DNA from: Salinicola halophyticus | GTDB lineage: Bacteria > Pseudomonadota > Gammaproteobacteria > Pseudomonadales > Halomonadaceae | DNA: 64,000 nucleotides | Assembly (NCBI RefSeq): GCF_003206695.1 | Contig: NZ_PZJN01000003.1 | Span: 52,978-116,977 of the forward strand | Direction of reading: 5' to 3' | Notes under the pieces: model-generated | The model's input: the letters and a program-made list of their open reading frames with translations, nothing else | Database searches by the model: none | Told to the model about the DNA's origin: nothing | In this document: positions 18,335 to 27,077 of the stretch, piece by piece | Layout: the number at the start of each line of letters is the position of its first letter | Position numbering within the stretch: the stretch's first letter is position 1 | Program-made: the position numbers and the translations under genes

Positions 18335-19834
18335 ATGATGACCCCTGATCGCTTTGCCGAGCTGGCACAAGCCGGCTACAACCGTATTCCGGTCACCCGA
18401 GAGGTGCTGGCCGATCTGGATACACCGCTTTCCACCTATCTCAAACTGGCCGACGCGCCCTGGACCTTTCTGCTCGAGTCGGTGCAGGGCGGCGAGAAGT
18501 GGGGCCGCTACTCGATCATCGGCCTGCCCAGCCGGGAGCGCATCGAGGTCCGGGGTTTTACCGTTCGACATATCGTCGACGGAGAACAGCACGGCGCCAG
18601 CGAGGTCGAGGATCCGCTGGCCTGGATCGAGCGGTTCCAGTCCCGTTTCAAGGTGCCTCAGCTCGATGACCAGCCGCGCTTCGATGGTGGCCTGGTCGGT
18701 TATTTCGGCTACGACACCATCCGCTACATAGAGCCCAAGCTGCGCACCTCGCTTGCCGCCGAAAAGCCAGACCCCATCGGGGTGCCGGATATTCTGCTGA
18801 TGGTGTGCGACGATCTGGTCGTCTTCGATAATCTCTCGGGTCGTCTTCAGCTGTGGACGCATGCCGACCCCGAGACGCCTCACGCCTACGCCAACGCCGT
18901 CGAGCGTCTCGAGACGCTGGAACTGAAGCTCCGCAGTGCCACTGTCAATACGCTGAGCCCGGGAACGGGGCGTGCTGACGTTGCCGAAGACGATTTTCAC
19001 GCCAGTTTCAGCGAGCAGGGGTACAAGGACGCGGTCGCCAAGATCAAGGAATACGTGCTGGCGGGCGATGTGATGCAGTGCGTGCCGTCCCAGCGCATGT
19101 CGATCCCTTATCAGGCGCCGCCGCTGGACCTCTACCGTGCGCTGCGCAGTCTCAACCCGTCTCCCTACATGTTTTTCCTGAATCTCGACGATCATCACGT
19201 GATCGGCTCCTCGCCGGAAATTCTGACCCGGCTGGAAGATGGCGAAGTGACCGTGCGCCCCATTGCGGGCACGCGGCCGCGCGGCGCCACGCCGGAACAG
19301 GACAAGGCACTGGAAGAGGAGCTGCTGGCCGATCCCAAGGAGATTGCCGAGCACCTGATGCTGATCGACCTAGGGCGCAACGATATCGGCCGCATCAGCC
19401 AGGTCGGAACCGTCGAATTGACCGACAAGATGGCGATCGAGCGCTATTCCCACGTCATGCACATCGTCTCCAATGTCACCGGCAAGCTCAGCGACGGCAT
19501 GTCGGCGATGGACGTGCTGCGAGCAACTTTCCCGGCGGGTACGCTTTCGGGCGCGCCCAAGATCCGGGCGATGGAGATCATCGACGAACTCGAACCAGTC
19601 AAGCGCGGCGTCTATTCCGGGGCGGTCGGGTATCTTTCCTGGCACGGCAACATGGACATGGCGATCGCCATTCGTACCGCCGTGCTGAAGGATGGCGAGC
19701 TCCACGTGCAGGCGGGCGGCGGGATCGTGGCCGACTCCAATCCCGACGACGAATGGAACGAGACGCTCAACAAGCGTCGCGCGCTGTTCCGCGCCGTGGC
19801 GATGGCCGAGAAAGGGCTCGATAATCTGGAGTAG
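18335..19834 (+). CDS. trpE: Anthranilate synthase component I
   Basis: Converts chorismate to anthranilate using ammonia from TrpG, the first step of tryptophan synthesis. The protein has 499 residues. The N-terminal feedback-inhibition region carries L-L-E-S-V near residue 47. The C-terminal chorismate-binding domain has P-I-A-G-T-R-P-R-G near residue 310, [10 protein letters not shown], and [11 protein letters not shown] 18335 is used; ATG 18338 directly follows and cannot be excluded. There is no trpG/D/C downstream, as in Pseudomonas, where trpE and trpGDC are separate. It is likely controlled by the upstream leader peptide. Confidence 0.96.
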   Translation: MMTPDRFAELAQAGYNRIPVTREVLADLDTPLSTYLKLADAPWTFLLESVQGGEKWGRYSIIGLPSRERIEVRGFTVRHIVDGEQHGASEVEDPLAWIERFQSRFKVPQLDDQPRFDGGLVGYFGYDTIRYIEPKLRTSLAAEKPDPIGVPDILLMVCDDLVVFDNLSGRLQLWTHADPETPHAYANAVERLETLELKLRSATVNTLSPGTGRADVAEDDFHASFSEQGYKDAVAKIKEYVLAGDVMQCVPSQRMSIPYQAPPLDLYRALRSLNPSPYMFFLNLDDHHVIGSSPEILTRLEDGEVTVRPIAGTRPRGATPEQDKALEEELLADPKEIAEHLMLIDLGRNDIGRISQVGTVELTDKMAIERYSHVMHIVSNVTGKLSDGMSAMDVLRATFPAGTLSGAPKIRAMEIIDELEPVKRGVYSGAVGYLSWHGNMDMAIAIRTAVLKDGELHVQAGGGIVADSNPDDEWNETLNKRRALFRAVAMAEKGLDNLE

Positions 19835-19892
19835 GTAGCGGCTCGGCCGGGTTGTCATCACCCGGTCACGATGATCGGTTTAGATCGGGGGC

Positions 19893-20591
19893 ATGCGACA
19901 GACTGCCTCCGATCGATTTCCTGCCAATACCGACCTGGTGCCCGGGCGAGCTCGCGTGAGGCGACGGGCCGTGATTCTCGCCCTCGCGTCGCTCGTTGCG
20001 GTTCTCATTGCCTGGAGCGGCGTCTCGCGGGAAGCGCTCGAGGCGCTGCACCCACTGGCATTGCTGATTGCCATGGCGGGCTTGCCGGCGCTGGGTATCC
20101 CGATGACGCCTTTCTACATTCTCGCCGGATTGCGCTTCGGCGTGCCGACCGGGCTAATGTTCTCGGCGACGGCGACGCTGCTCAACCTGCTGCTCTGCTA
20201 TGCGATCGCCAGCGGCCAACTGCGGCCGGTTCTTCGTGCCTCCATCGAACGGCGTTTCCCGGCGCTGGCAGGACTGAATGATGCCCGCCAGGATGCCTGG
20301 CGCGTCACATTCCTGATCAAGCTCGTTCCCGGCGTCCCGATGTTTCTCAAACACTACGCGCTGGGGATTGCCGGCGTCCCGCTGTCGATCTACCTGAGCG
20401 TTGCCCTGATGACCACCGGCCCTTACGCCGTGGCTTTCGTGGTGCTGGGGCAGTCCGCGCTGACCGGTAACGTCGGCCAGGCACTGGTCGCGGCAGGAGT
20501 ACTCGCGTTATTCATCGTGACGCTGAAAATGGCGATGGGATACCGGGCGCGATGCCGTATCCCGCAGCCGGCGGAGTCGCGAGAAGGGTAG
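19893..20591 (+). CDS. VTT-domain (DedA/TVP38-like) membrane protein
   Basis: Integral membrane protein of 232 residues with about five hydrophobic segments. It has the family signature G-I-P-M-T-P-F-Y-I-L-A-G-L-R-F-G (near 68-83) and a re-entrant V-P-G-V-P-M-F segment near residue 150. VTT/DedA relatives include phospholipid flippases and small-solute exchangers; the substrate here is unknown. It begins 58 bp after trpE and ends in a strong terminator. Confidence 0.78.
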   Translation: MRQTASDRFPANTDLVPGRARVRRRAVILALASLVAVLIAWSGVSREALEALHPLALLIAMAGLPALGIPMTPFYILAGLRFGVPTGLMFSATATLLNLLLCYAIASGQLRPVLRASIERRFPALAGLNDARQDAWRVTFLIKLVPGVPMFLKHYALGIAGVPLSIYLSVALMTTGPYAVAFVVLGQSALTGNVGQALVAAGVLALFIVTLKMAMGYRARCRIPQPAESREG

Positions 20592-20610
20592 CGATCGAGC
20601 GGGAACTGGC

Positions 20611-20645
20611 GCCGCGATCCTCGAGATGGATCGCGGCGTCTTTCT
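20611..20645 (+). terminator. Intrinsic terminator after the VTT gene
   Basis: A perfect 10-bp stem GCCGCGATCC/GGATCGCGGC (20611-20620 and 20628-20637) with a 7-nt loop is followed by GTCTTTCT. It lies between the convergent VTT and argF genes and is oriented for the plus strand. Confidence 0.75.
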
Positions 20646-20654
20646 ATCGACAGA

Positions 20655-21572
20655 TCAGTCGACTTGGCCCAGCAGCAGAAATTCGATCAGCGCTTTCTGA
20701 GCGTGAAGCCGGTTGCCCGCTTCCTGCCAGATCACCGCGCGGGGATCGTCGAGTAGCGTGGTGCTGATCTCTTCGCCGCGATGGGCCGGCAGGCAGTGCA
20801 GGAAGATCGCCTCGCTCGAGGCCTGGTCGAGCAGTGCTTCGGTGACCTGAAAACCGGCGAAATCGCGCTCGCGCTTGGCCTGTTCCTCTTCCTGACCCAT
20901 CGAGGCCCACACATCGGTCGTGATCAGGTCGGCGCCGCGAACGGCGTCGCTCGGGTCGCGGACGATGACAGCATTCTGGCCTGCAGCGTCGAGGATGTCC
21001 TGGCGCGGCTCGTAGCCTTCCGGGCAGCAGATGCGCAGCTGGAAATCGAACTGGCGCGCGGCGTTGATCCAGGAGTGGCACATGTTGTTGCCATCACCGA
21101 TCCACACCGCGGTCTTGCCCTTGACGGGCCCACGACACTCGGTCCAGGTCATGACATCGGCCAGCAACTGGCAGGGATGGTAATCGTCGGTCAGCGCGTT
21201 GATTACCGACACCGAACTGGCGGCGGCGAATTGCTCGAGTCCGGCGTGGGAGAAAGTCCGGATCATCACCGCATCGACCATTTCCGAGAGCACCCGAGCG
21301 GTGTCGCCAATCGGTTCGCCGCGGCCGAGCTGAGTGTCGCGTGACGACAGAAACAGCGCATGACCGCCGAACTGCGCCATGGCGGTCTCGAACGACACGC
21401 GAGTCCGGGTGGAGGACTTCTCGAAGATCATCGCCAGGGTGCGATTACTGAACGGCGTGTAGGTCGGGCCGTCGGCCTTCAGCCGATTCTTGATCGTGAT
21501 CCCGCGCTGGATCAGGTAGGCCAGCTCGTCGGCGGAAAGATCCAGCAGGGTCAGAAAATGGCGTGCGCTCAT
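20655..21572 (-). CDS. argF: Ornithine carbamoyltransferase
   Basis: Makes citrulline from ornithine and carbamoyl phosphate in arginine synthesis. The protein has 305 residues with the carbamoyl-phosphate loop S-T-R-T-R (54-58), H-P-C-Q-L-L-A-D-V in the middle, the ornithine-binding D-V-W-A-S-M-G and the catalytic H-C-L-P-A-H-R-G near the C-terminus. The ATG at 21572, with AGGAAG upstream, is used rather than 21707. The 410-bp leader region holds a terminator that could act as an attenuator. argG (23320) supplies the next enzyme. Confidence 0.95.
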   Translation of the reverse strand: MSARHFLTLLDLSADELAYLIQRGITIKNRLKADGPTYTPFSNRTLAMIFEKSSTRTRVSFETAMAQFGGHALFLSSRDTQLGRGEPIGDTARVLSEMVDAVMIRTFSHAGLEQFAAASSVSVINALTDDYHPCQLLADVMTWTECRGPVKGKTAVWIGDGNNMCHSWINAARQFDFQLRICCPEGYEPRQDILDAAGQNAVIVRDPSDAVRGADLITTDVWASMGQEEEQAKRERDFAGFQVTEALLDQASSEAIFLHCLPAHRGEEISTTLLDDPRAVIWQEAGNRLHAQKALIEFLLLGQVD

Positions 21573-21982
21573 GGGCGGCTTCCTGTCGTGGCTTGACGTT
21601 GAGAAATTGGCTACAAGGCATGCGGCAATATCGAGGCGCGCCGCACGGCGAAATCGAGATCGTCGACCGCAATGGCGGGCTATCCACGGTAGGCGACTCG
21701 GAAACAATGAAAAAAGCGCCGCTTACCAGGCGCCTGCAAAGGTGTCTGGCGAGACGGCGCCGTGATCGGCCGATGTTGCGTTTCTGCGGTCGTGGCCGAT
21801 CCGCGCGAAAGCCGATTATCCTAACCAGCCCCCAACGAGGGCGCAATGGCCCGGCGCGAGCCTGAATCGGCGGCAGGGGTGTTTTCAGTCGGTGTCATCA
21901 GTAGAATGGGAGTACGGTCATTCACACTCGCGTACACGCGAAGAGTCGGCATCGGCCCTCTCTTCCCGCTATAGGACGTCCC
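21573..21982. promoter_or_regulatory. Divergent argF/grxD intergenic region
   Basis: This 410-bp gap between argF (minus) and grxD (plus) contains the candidate RNA at 21710-21808. It also has a perfect inverted repeat TCGCGT-AC-ACGCGA near 21929-21942, about 40 bp before grxD. No AT-rich ArgR box pair is evident. No convincing protein-coding frame is seen; open frames here are shadows or arginine-rich. Confidence 0.4.
21710..21808 (-). ncRNA. Candidate small RNA or terminated argF leader
   Basis: On the minus strand, GATAAT (21815-21820) with TTGCGC upstream (21841-21846, spacing longer than ideal) could start an RNA near 21808. A GC-rich stem GGCGC/GCGCC (21729-21733 and 21716-21720) followed by six T (21710-21715) would end it after roughly 100 nt. 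There is no start codon within it. It lies 138 nt upstream of argF, so it may be a free-standing sRNA or an attenuated 5' leader. The ends are inferred from sequence only. Confidence 0.4.
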
Positions 21983-22330
21983 ATGAGCGATACCATCGAA
22001 GCGATCAAGCAGCAGATCAACGACAACGCGATCCTGCTTTACATGAAAGGCTCGCCCCAGCTGCCGCAGTGCGGCTTCTCTGCTCAGGCGGTACAGGCGC
22101 TGATGGCCTGCGGCGAGAAGTTTGCCTTCGTCAACATTCTGGATAATCCGGATATTCGTACCGAGCTGCCGAAGTACGCCAGCTGGCCGACGTTCCCGCA
22201 ACTGTGGGTCGACGGTGAGCTGGTAGGCGGCTGCGACATCATCGTCGAGATGTATCAGAACGGTGAGCTGGAGCCGATGGTCAAGGCGGCTGCCGCAAAA
22301 TCGGCCGAGGCTTCTCCCAGCGACAGCTGA
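21983..22330 (+). CDS. grxD: Monothiol glutaredoxin Grx4
   Basis: Monothiol glutaredoxin of 115 residues that carries and delivers [2Fe-2S] clusters. The active-site motif C-G-F-S is near residue 30, after K-G-S-P-Q-L-P-Q, with W-P-T-F-P-Q-L and G-G-C-D-I for glutathione binding. Length and motifs match the GrxD/Grx4 class. A strong terminator follows directly, so it is probably monocistronic. Confidence 0.95.
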   Translation: MSDTIEAIKQQINDNAILLYMKGSPQLPQCGFSAQAVQALMACGEKFAFVNILDNPDIRTELPKYASWPTFPQLWVDGELVGGCDIIVEMYQNGELEPMVKAAAAKSAEASPSDS

Positions 22331-22358
22331 GTCTCCCGTTCGAGCTTTGTCTCCGAGA

Positions 22359-22388
22359 CGCCCCGTCATTGCACGGGGCGTTTTTTTT
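22359..22388 (+). terminator. Intrinsic terminator after grxD
   Basis: Perfect stem CGCCCCGT/ACGGGGCG (22359-22366 and 22373-22380) with a 6-nt loop, followed by eight T. This is a textbook Rho-independent terminator 28 bp after the stop. Confidence 0.92.
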
Positions 22389-22398
22389 CGAAATGCAC

Positions 22399-22446
22399 TC
22401 GTTTCGAAATTCAGTCGTTTCGAAATTCGGTCGTTTCGGAACTCAG
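22399..22446. repeat. 16-bp tandem repeat, three copies
   Basis: Three head-to-tail units of TCGTTTCGAAATTCAG, the second and third with one and two changes (22399-22414, 22415-22430, 22431-22446). A partial unit precedes them (TTCGAAATGCAC). The last copy contains the rnt stop codon (TCA at 22443-22445 on the plus strand), so the array runs into the 3' end of the gene. Confidence 0.85.
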
Positions 22447-23108
22447 ATCTCGTCGAGACCCTGTTCCTTCATCGCCAAATTCCAGCCGCCGAGATCCTTG
22501 AAGCGGTTGATGATGGCGCAGAAGAGTTCTGCAGTGCGCTCGGTATCGTAGCTCGCCGAGTGGGCCGAGGAGTTGTCGAAATCGATACCGGCGGCCTGGC
22601 AGGCACGTGCCAGAACCGTCTGGCCGTACGCCAGCGCCGAAAGGGTGGCGGTGTCGAAGCTGGAAAACGGGTGGAACGGGTTGCGCTTGATGTTGCAGCG
22701 CTGGATCGCGGCGTTCAGGAACCCCTGGTCGAAGGAGGCATTGTGGCCGACCAGGATGGCTCGCGTGCAGTCGTGGGATTTTATGGTCTTGCGAATCGGT
22801 TTGAAGATGCCGTCCAGGGCTTCGCGCTCGCTGACCGCAATTTGCTGGCGGAAGGCGCTGGAGAGATCGATTCCCGTGAAGTCCAGGGCGGACTGCTCGA
22901 CGTTGGCACCCTCGAAGGGCTCGACATGGAAAGCGATAGTGTCCATCGGCAGCAGATTGCCTTGCTCGTCCATCGTCAGCGGCACGGCGGCGATCTCCAG
23001 CATGGCGTCCGTGGCTGAATTGAATCCGCCGGTTTCGATGTCTACCACCACCGGGAGATACCCGCGAAAACGCTGCGCCATCAGCTCCCTCATGCTGGCG
23101 TCCGACAT
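22443..23108 (-). CDS. rnt: Ribonuclease T
   Basis: DEDDh 3'-5' exoribonuclease that matures tRNA and other stable RNA 3' ends. The protein has 221 residues. Exo I is V-V-D-I-E-T-G-G-F near residue 22, Exo II is G-H-N-A-S-F-D near residue 117, and Exo III is H-S-A-S-Y-D-T-E near the C-terminus. The frame extends to 23333; the ATG at 23108, with GGGAG 8 nt upstream, gives the standard RNase T N-terminus. The stop codon lies inside the 16-bp tandem repeat. Confidence 0.94.
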   Translation of the reverse strand: MSDASMRELMAQRFRGYLPVVVDIETGGFNSATDAMLEIAAVPLTMDEQGNLLPMDTIAFHVEPFEGANVEQSALDFTGIDLSSAFRQQIAVSEREALDGIFKPIRKTIKSHDCTRAILVGHNASFDQGFLNAAIQRCNIKRNPFHPFSSFDTATLSALAYGQTVLARACQAAGIDFDNSSAHSASYDTERTAELFCAIINRFKDLGGWNLAMKEQGLDEI

Positions 23109-23240
23109 GCAATGACTCCCGTTCCCTTGACGTAATGACGATGACGTGATGACGAAATCGCGATGATTAAACCGCGTAGAGTCTAGCAGTTTCGGCCATT
23201 GGCGTCCCGGCGGTTGGTGTTCGCGGCAGGCCCGGGGCGT

Positions 23241-23246
23241 TATAAT
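23241..23246 (+). promoter_or_regulatory. Probable -10 element of argG
   Basis: A perfect TATAAT stands 74 bp before the argG start, in the divergent gap with rnt. The hexamer 17 bp upstream (TGTTCG, 23218-23223) is a poor -35; TTGGTG (23214-23219) is better but 21 bp away. Confidence 0.45.
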
Positions 23247-23319
23247 CCAGCGTTTGTTCGGTCGCCGACCGCCGTATGCCACCGAAACCTTGTCCAACGA
23301 AACTCGAAGGAGCTGTCGC

Positions 23320-24540
23320 ATGTCCGATATCAAGAAGGTCGTCCTCGCCTATTCCGGCGGCCTCGACACTTCCGTGATCGTGAAGTGGCTGCAGGAAACC
23401 TACGACTGCGAAGTGGTCACCTTCACGGCCGATATCGGCCAGGGCGAAGAAGTCGAGCCGGCCCGATCCAAGGCGCAGGCGCTCGGCGTCAAGGAAATCT
23501 ACATCGAGGATCTGCGGGAAGAGTTCGTTCGCGACTACGTCTACCCGATGTTCCGCGCCAATACGATCTACGAGGGCGAGTACCTGCTCGGCACGTCGAT
23601 CGCGCGCCCGCTGATCGCCAAGCGCCTGATCGAGATCGCCAACGAGACCGGTGCCGATGCGATCTCCCACGGCGCCACCGGCAAGGGCAACGATCAGGTG
23701 CGCTTCGAGCTGGGCGCCTACGCGCTGAAGCCGGGCGTCAAGGTCATCGCGCCTTGGCGTGAGTGGGATCTGACGTCGCGCGAGAAGCTGATGGCGTACT
23801 GCGAAGAGCATGACATCCCTGTCGATTTCTCCAAGAGCAAGAAGAAGTCGCCATACTCGATGGATGCCAACCTGCTGCATATCTCTTACGAGGGCGGCAT
23901 TCTCGAAGACCCTTGGGCCGAAGCCGAAGAAGACATGTGGCGCTGGAGCGTCTCGCCGGAAGCCGCGCCGGACAAGCCGACCTATATCGAGCTGACCTAC
24001 GAGAAAGGCGATGTCGTGGCGATCGACGGCGAGCCGCTCAAGCCTCACGAGGTTCTGGCGAAGCTGAATGAGGTGGGCGGCGACAACGGCATCGGCCGTC
24101 TCGACATCGTCGAGAACCGCTATGTCGGCATGAAGTCCCGTGGTTGCTACGAGACACCGGGCGGCACCATCCTGCTGCGCGCGCACCGCGCGATCGAATC
24201 GCTGACGCTCGACCGCGAAGCGGCGCATCTCAAGGACGAGCTGATGCCCAAGTACGCCAAGGTCATCTATAACGGCTACTGGTGGAGCCCTGAGCGCCGC
24301 ATGCTGCAGGCGGCGATCGATGAAACCCAGGAATTCGTCAACGGCGTGGTACGCCTGAAGCTCTACAAGGGCAATGCCATCGTGGTGGGGCGCCAATCCG
24401 AACAGTCGCTGTTCGACGAGTCGATCGCGACGTTCGAGGATGACGCCGGCGCCTACGATCAGAAAGACGCCGAGGGCTTCATCAAGCTCAATGCGCTGCG
24501 TCTGCGGATCGCCGCGGGCAAGGGCCGTTCGGCCAGCTGA
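23320..24540 (+). CDS. argG: Argininosuccinate synthase
   Basis: Joins citrulline and aspartate with ATP to form argininosuccinate, the penultimate step of arginine synthesis. The protein has 406 residues, with the PP-loop A-Y-S-G-G-L-D-T-S (10-18), the [10 protein letters not shown] substrate motif near residue 115, and E-G-G-I-L-E-D. The open frame begins at 23254, but the ATG at 23320 has AGGAG 6 nt upstream and is the standard start. argH is not in the window. Confidence 0.97.
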   Translation: MSDIKKVVLAYSGGLDTSVIVKWLQETYDCEVVTFTADIGQGEEVEPARSKAQALGVKEIYIEDLREEFVRDYVYPMFRANTIYEGEYLLGTSIARPLIAKRLIEIANETGADAISHGATGKGNDQVRFELGAYALKPGVKVIAPWREWDLTSREKLMAYCEEHDIPVDFSKSKKKSPYSMDANLLHISYEGGILEDPWAEAEEDMWRWSVSPEAAPDKPTYIELTYEKGDVVAIDGEPLKPHEVLAKLNEVGGDNGIGRLDIVENRYVGMKSRGCYETPGGTILLRAHRAIESLTLDREAAHLKDELMPKYAKVIYNGYWWSPERRMLQAAIDETQEFVNGVVRLKLYKGNAIVVGRQSEQSLFDESIATFEDDAGAYDQKDAEGFIKLNALRLRIAAGKGRSAS

Positions 24541-24607
24541 AGTCGCTCGACGGCACGGCCAACCATCGATGCCACGGCTCATGTCGCAGGCATATCGGGA
24601 GCAACAC

Positions 24608-24913
24608 ATGTTCAAGAAACTGTTTTCCGGACTATTGGGCAGTGGCGATGCCAAGCCCGCCGCGCCTAAGAAAGAGCGGGAGGCGATCGAGTACAAGGGA
24701 TTTTTGATCATCCCGGATCCGCAGGACGTCGGCGGCCAGCATCGGGTCAGCGGCTTGATTCGCAAACCGGTCGAAGGTGGGGAGACGCTGGAGCGCCGGT
24801 TCGAGCGCTCCGATGTCGTCCCCGGCGAAGATGCCTGCGTCGAGTTGACGGTCGCCAAGAGCCAGCGTTACATCGATGACATCGGCGACGAGATGTTCGA
24901 GCAGGAGCATTGA
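24608..24913 (+). CDS. HlyU-family small protein
   Basis: Soluble 101-residue protein matching the HlyU family (Y-K-G-F-L-I-I-P-D-P near residue 29; I-D-D-I-G-D-E-M-F near the end). The family is named after a Vibrio activator, but most members have no shown regulatory role and I see no DNA-binding motif. A longer frame from 24374 overlaps argG and is rejected; the ATG at 24608 follows GGGAG. It lies 67 bp after argG and may be co-transcribed, ending at the terminator that follows. Confidence 0.72.
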   Translation: MFKKLFSGLLGSGDAKPAAPKKEREAIEYKGFLIIPDPQDVGGQHRVSGLIRKPVEGGETLERRFERSDVVPGEDACVELTVAKSQRYIDDIGDEMFEQEH

Positions 24914-24935
24914 TGACGCTCGGCTGATCTTATCC

Positions 24936-24960
24936 ACGGCGCCTTTACGGCGCCGTTTTT
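24936..24960 (+). terminator. Intrinsic terminator after the HlyU-family gene
   Basis: Perfect 8-bp stem ACGGCGCC/GGCGCCGT (24936-24943 and 24949-24956), loop TTTAC, then a T run to 24960. Confidence 0.88.
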
Positions 24961-25065
24961 GCGATTGGCGACTTTGTCGATCGCTCTCTATTGTTAACTG
25001 AACCCGAGAGCTCTATCGACCTATCCAGGTCGAAACCTTCGACTATCCGGCAAGGAAGCCCGCTC

Positions 25066-25728
25066 ATGATCACGGTTCACCATCTCGAAAACTCGCGCTC
25101 GCAGCGTATTCTGTGGCTGCTGGAAGAGCTGGGCGTCGAGTATCGGATAAAGACCTACCGGCGTGATCCCGTCACCATGCTGGCGCCCCCCGAGCTGAAG
25201 AAAGTCCATCCGTTGGGCAAGGCGCCGGTGATCACCGACGAGGCTCATACGGTGGCCGAATCCGGCGCGATCATCGAGTATCTCGTCGATCGTTATCACG
25301 GCGAGTCGCTGGTCCCGCAAGCCGGCACGCCGGAGCGCTTGCGCTACACCCATTGGCTTCACTATGCCGAGGGCTCGGCGATGCCGTTGCTGGTGATGCG
25401 GCTGGTGTTCTCGAAACTGGGCAAGCCACCGGTCCCGGCGATCATTCGTCCGATCGGCAAGTTGCTGGCTAATGGGGTTCGTCAGAAATTCCTCGATCCG
25501 CAGCTTCGCCTGCACTGTGACTACTGGGAGAGTGAACTCCGTCAACACGCCTGGTTCGCCGGGGACCAGTTCACGGCGGCGGATATTCAGATGAGTTTCC
25601 CGCTGCTGGCGGCAGAGAGCCGTACCGACCTTTCTGACTATCCCCAGATCCAGAAAGTGCTGCAGAACATGCGCGAGCGGCCGGCCTATCAGCGGGCGAT
25701 CGAAAAAGGTGGTGAATTTCAGCTATGA
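25066..25728 (+). CDS. Glutathione S-transferase family protein
   Basis: 220-residue GST. The N-terminal thioredoxin-like domain has N-S-R-S-Q-R-I-L-W-L-L-E-E-L near residue 9, the cis-Pro loop K-A-P-V-I-T and the glutathione-binding E-S-G-A-I-I-E-Y near residue 65. The C-terminal domain is all-helical, with the T-A-A-D-I-Q-M capping motif. The ATG at 25066, with AAGGA upstream, is preferred over 24991. The substrate is unknown; yeast-Gtt1-like bacterial GSTs have this layout. Confidence 0.88.
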   Translation: MITVHHLENSRSQRILWLLEELGVEYRIKTYRRDPVTMLAPPELKKVHPLGKAPVITDEAHTVAESGAIIEYLVDRYHGESLVPQAGTPERLRYTHWLHYAEGSAMPLLVMRLVFSKLGKPPVPAIIRPIGKLLANGVRQKFLDPQLRLHCDYWESELRQHAWFAGDQFTAADIQMSFPLLAAESRTDLSDYPQIQKVLQNMRERPAYQRAIEKGGEFQL

Positions 25729-25847
25729 AGCGTCCCGATACCGGACGCGATGTCCAGTCGATACGGCAACATGGCGTTCGAGATCACGAATACGCGAACG
25801 GCCAGCACGTCTGGTGATGTCGCGTTCAACGAGCTGAGGAATTAGCG

Positions 25848-26360
25848 ATGCCATTCTCTTCCTGGAAAGCCGCGGTAGTCGCGGGTCTGAGCACTGCCGG
25901 TCTGGTGTCGTCGCTGAGCTGGGCTCAGGCGCAGTCGGCAACTTCTCCGTTCGATCAACAGCCGCAAACTCGACTGGCCTGCGAGCGTCTGAAAGCGGAA
26001 ATCGATCGCACGATCCGAGACAATGGCGCGCGGCACTTCCTGCTCGAGATCGTCGACAACGCCCAGGTGGAAGGCGATGTCGTCAGAGAAGGCGAGGCTT
26101 TCGCCGGTGCCGAGGTGGTCGGTAGCTGCGACGGGGGCACGCGCAAGGTGGTCTACAGTCGCGAGGGGGCGACCGAAACGAGTGCCACTGGCGCGCAGGA
26201 GATGTCGTCGACAGCGGGTGACGACGCGTTGGACAACTCTGAAGGAAGCCGTCTGCCGGAAACTGCACCCGCGGCGCCGGAATCCAGCGGGGAAGATGCC
26301 GTGCCGTCGGAGGATGGCGCCGATGACGACGGTGGTCAGGAACCGGAATCCAGCCCCTGA
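25848..26360 (+). CDS. DUF1161-like exported protein with acidic tail
   Basis: 170-residue secreted protein of unknown function. It has a signal peptide to about residue 29 (A-Q-A-Q-S), then a DUF1161-like domain of about 60 residues with two cysteines (L-A-C-E-R-L-K-A-E-I and V-G-S-C-D-G-G). From about residue 105 a low-complexity tail rich in Glu, Asp, Ser and Pro replaces the usual short C-terminus, a composition common in halophiles. The family assignment is by recall; the signal peptide and the tail are plain in the sequence. Confidence 0.65.
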   Translation: MPFSSWKAAVVAGLSTAGLVSSLSWAQAQSATSPFDQQPQTRLACERLKAEIDRTIRDNGARHFLLEIVDNAQVEGDVVREGEAFAGAEVVGSCDGGTRKVVYSREGATETSATGAQEMSSTAGDDALDNSEGSRLPETAPAAPESSGEDAVPSEDGADDDGGQEPESSP

Positions 26361-26438
26361 GCTCTGAGTCCCGAGTCCCTGACCCCCTGAGAATGCCCGC
26401 GTACGCCTGATCGTGACTCGCCGATTATCGGTTCCGGG

Positions 26439-27077
26439 TCAGCCGATATCGATCTTGTCCGGATACTCGCACAGGTCCTCGATCACGCAGCTGCCGCAGC
26501 GCGGCTTGCGTGCCAGACAGGTGTAGCGGCCGTGCAGAATCAGCCAGTGGTGGGCGTCCTTGAGATAGGCCCGGGGCACGTGGCGTAATAGCTGGCGTTC
26601 CACCTCCAGCACGTTCTTGCCCTTGGCGATTCGGGTGCGATTGGCGACGCGAAAGATATGCGTGTCGACCGCCATGGTGAGCTCGCCGAAGGCCGTGTTC
26701 AGGATCACGTTGGCGGTCTTGCGACCGACGCCCGGGAGCGCTTCCAGTTCTTCCCGCGTTCGCGGGATATCGCCGTCGTGCTGCCCATCCAGGATATGAC
26801 AGGTCTTCATCAGATTGTCGGCCTTGGTGTTATACAGGCCGATGGTCTTGATGTGCGTCTTCAGGCCATCGATGCCGAGATCGATGATCGCTCGCGGCGT
26901 ATTGGCCACCGGAAACAGCTTTGCCGTCGCCTTGTTGACGCCCACATCCGTTGCCTGCGCCGATAGCAGTACCGCTGCCAATAGCTCGAAAGGCGTCGAC
27001 CAGTTCAACTCGGTGGTCGGCGTAGGGTTGTCAGCCTTGAGGCGAGCGAAAATCTGTTCACGTTTGGTCGCGTTCAT
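26439..27077 (-). CDS. nth: Endonuclease III
   Basis: Bifunctional DNA glycosylase/AP lyase that removes oxidised pyrimidines. The 212-residue protein has the helix-hairpin-helix L-P-G-V-G-R-K with catalytic Lys120, Asp138 in A-V-D-T-H, and the [4Fe-4S] cysteines C187-x6-C194-x2-C197-x5-C203, at the same positions as the E. coli enzyme. The start overlaps the rnfB stop (ATGA), so it is translated from the rnfB message. The rnf-nth linkage is also found in E. coli (rsx-nth). Confidence 0.97.
   Translation of the reverse strand: MNATKREQIFARLKADNPTPTTELNWSTPFELLAAVLLSAQATDVGVNKATAKLFPVANTPRAIIDLGIDGLKTHIKTIGLYNTKADNLMKTCHILDGQHDGDIPRTREELEALPGVGRKTANVILNTAFGELTMAVDTHIFRVANRTRIAKGKNVLEVERQLLRHVPRAYLKDAHHWLILHGRYTCLARKPRCGSCVIEDLCEYPDKIDIG

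Noticed and set aside
23167-24858. 563-codon open frame on the minus strand opposite argG
   Set aside because: It lies wholly antisense to argG, which has clear motifs, and its translation is rich in Arg, Leu, Val, Asp and Gly, as expected for the opposite strand of a GC-rich gene. It has no recognisable domain.
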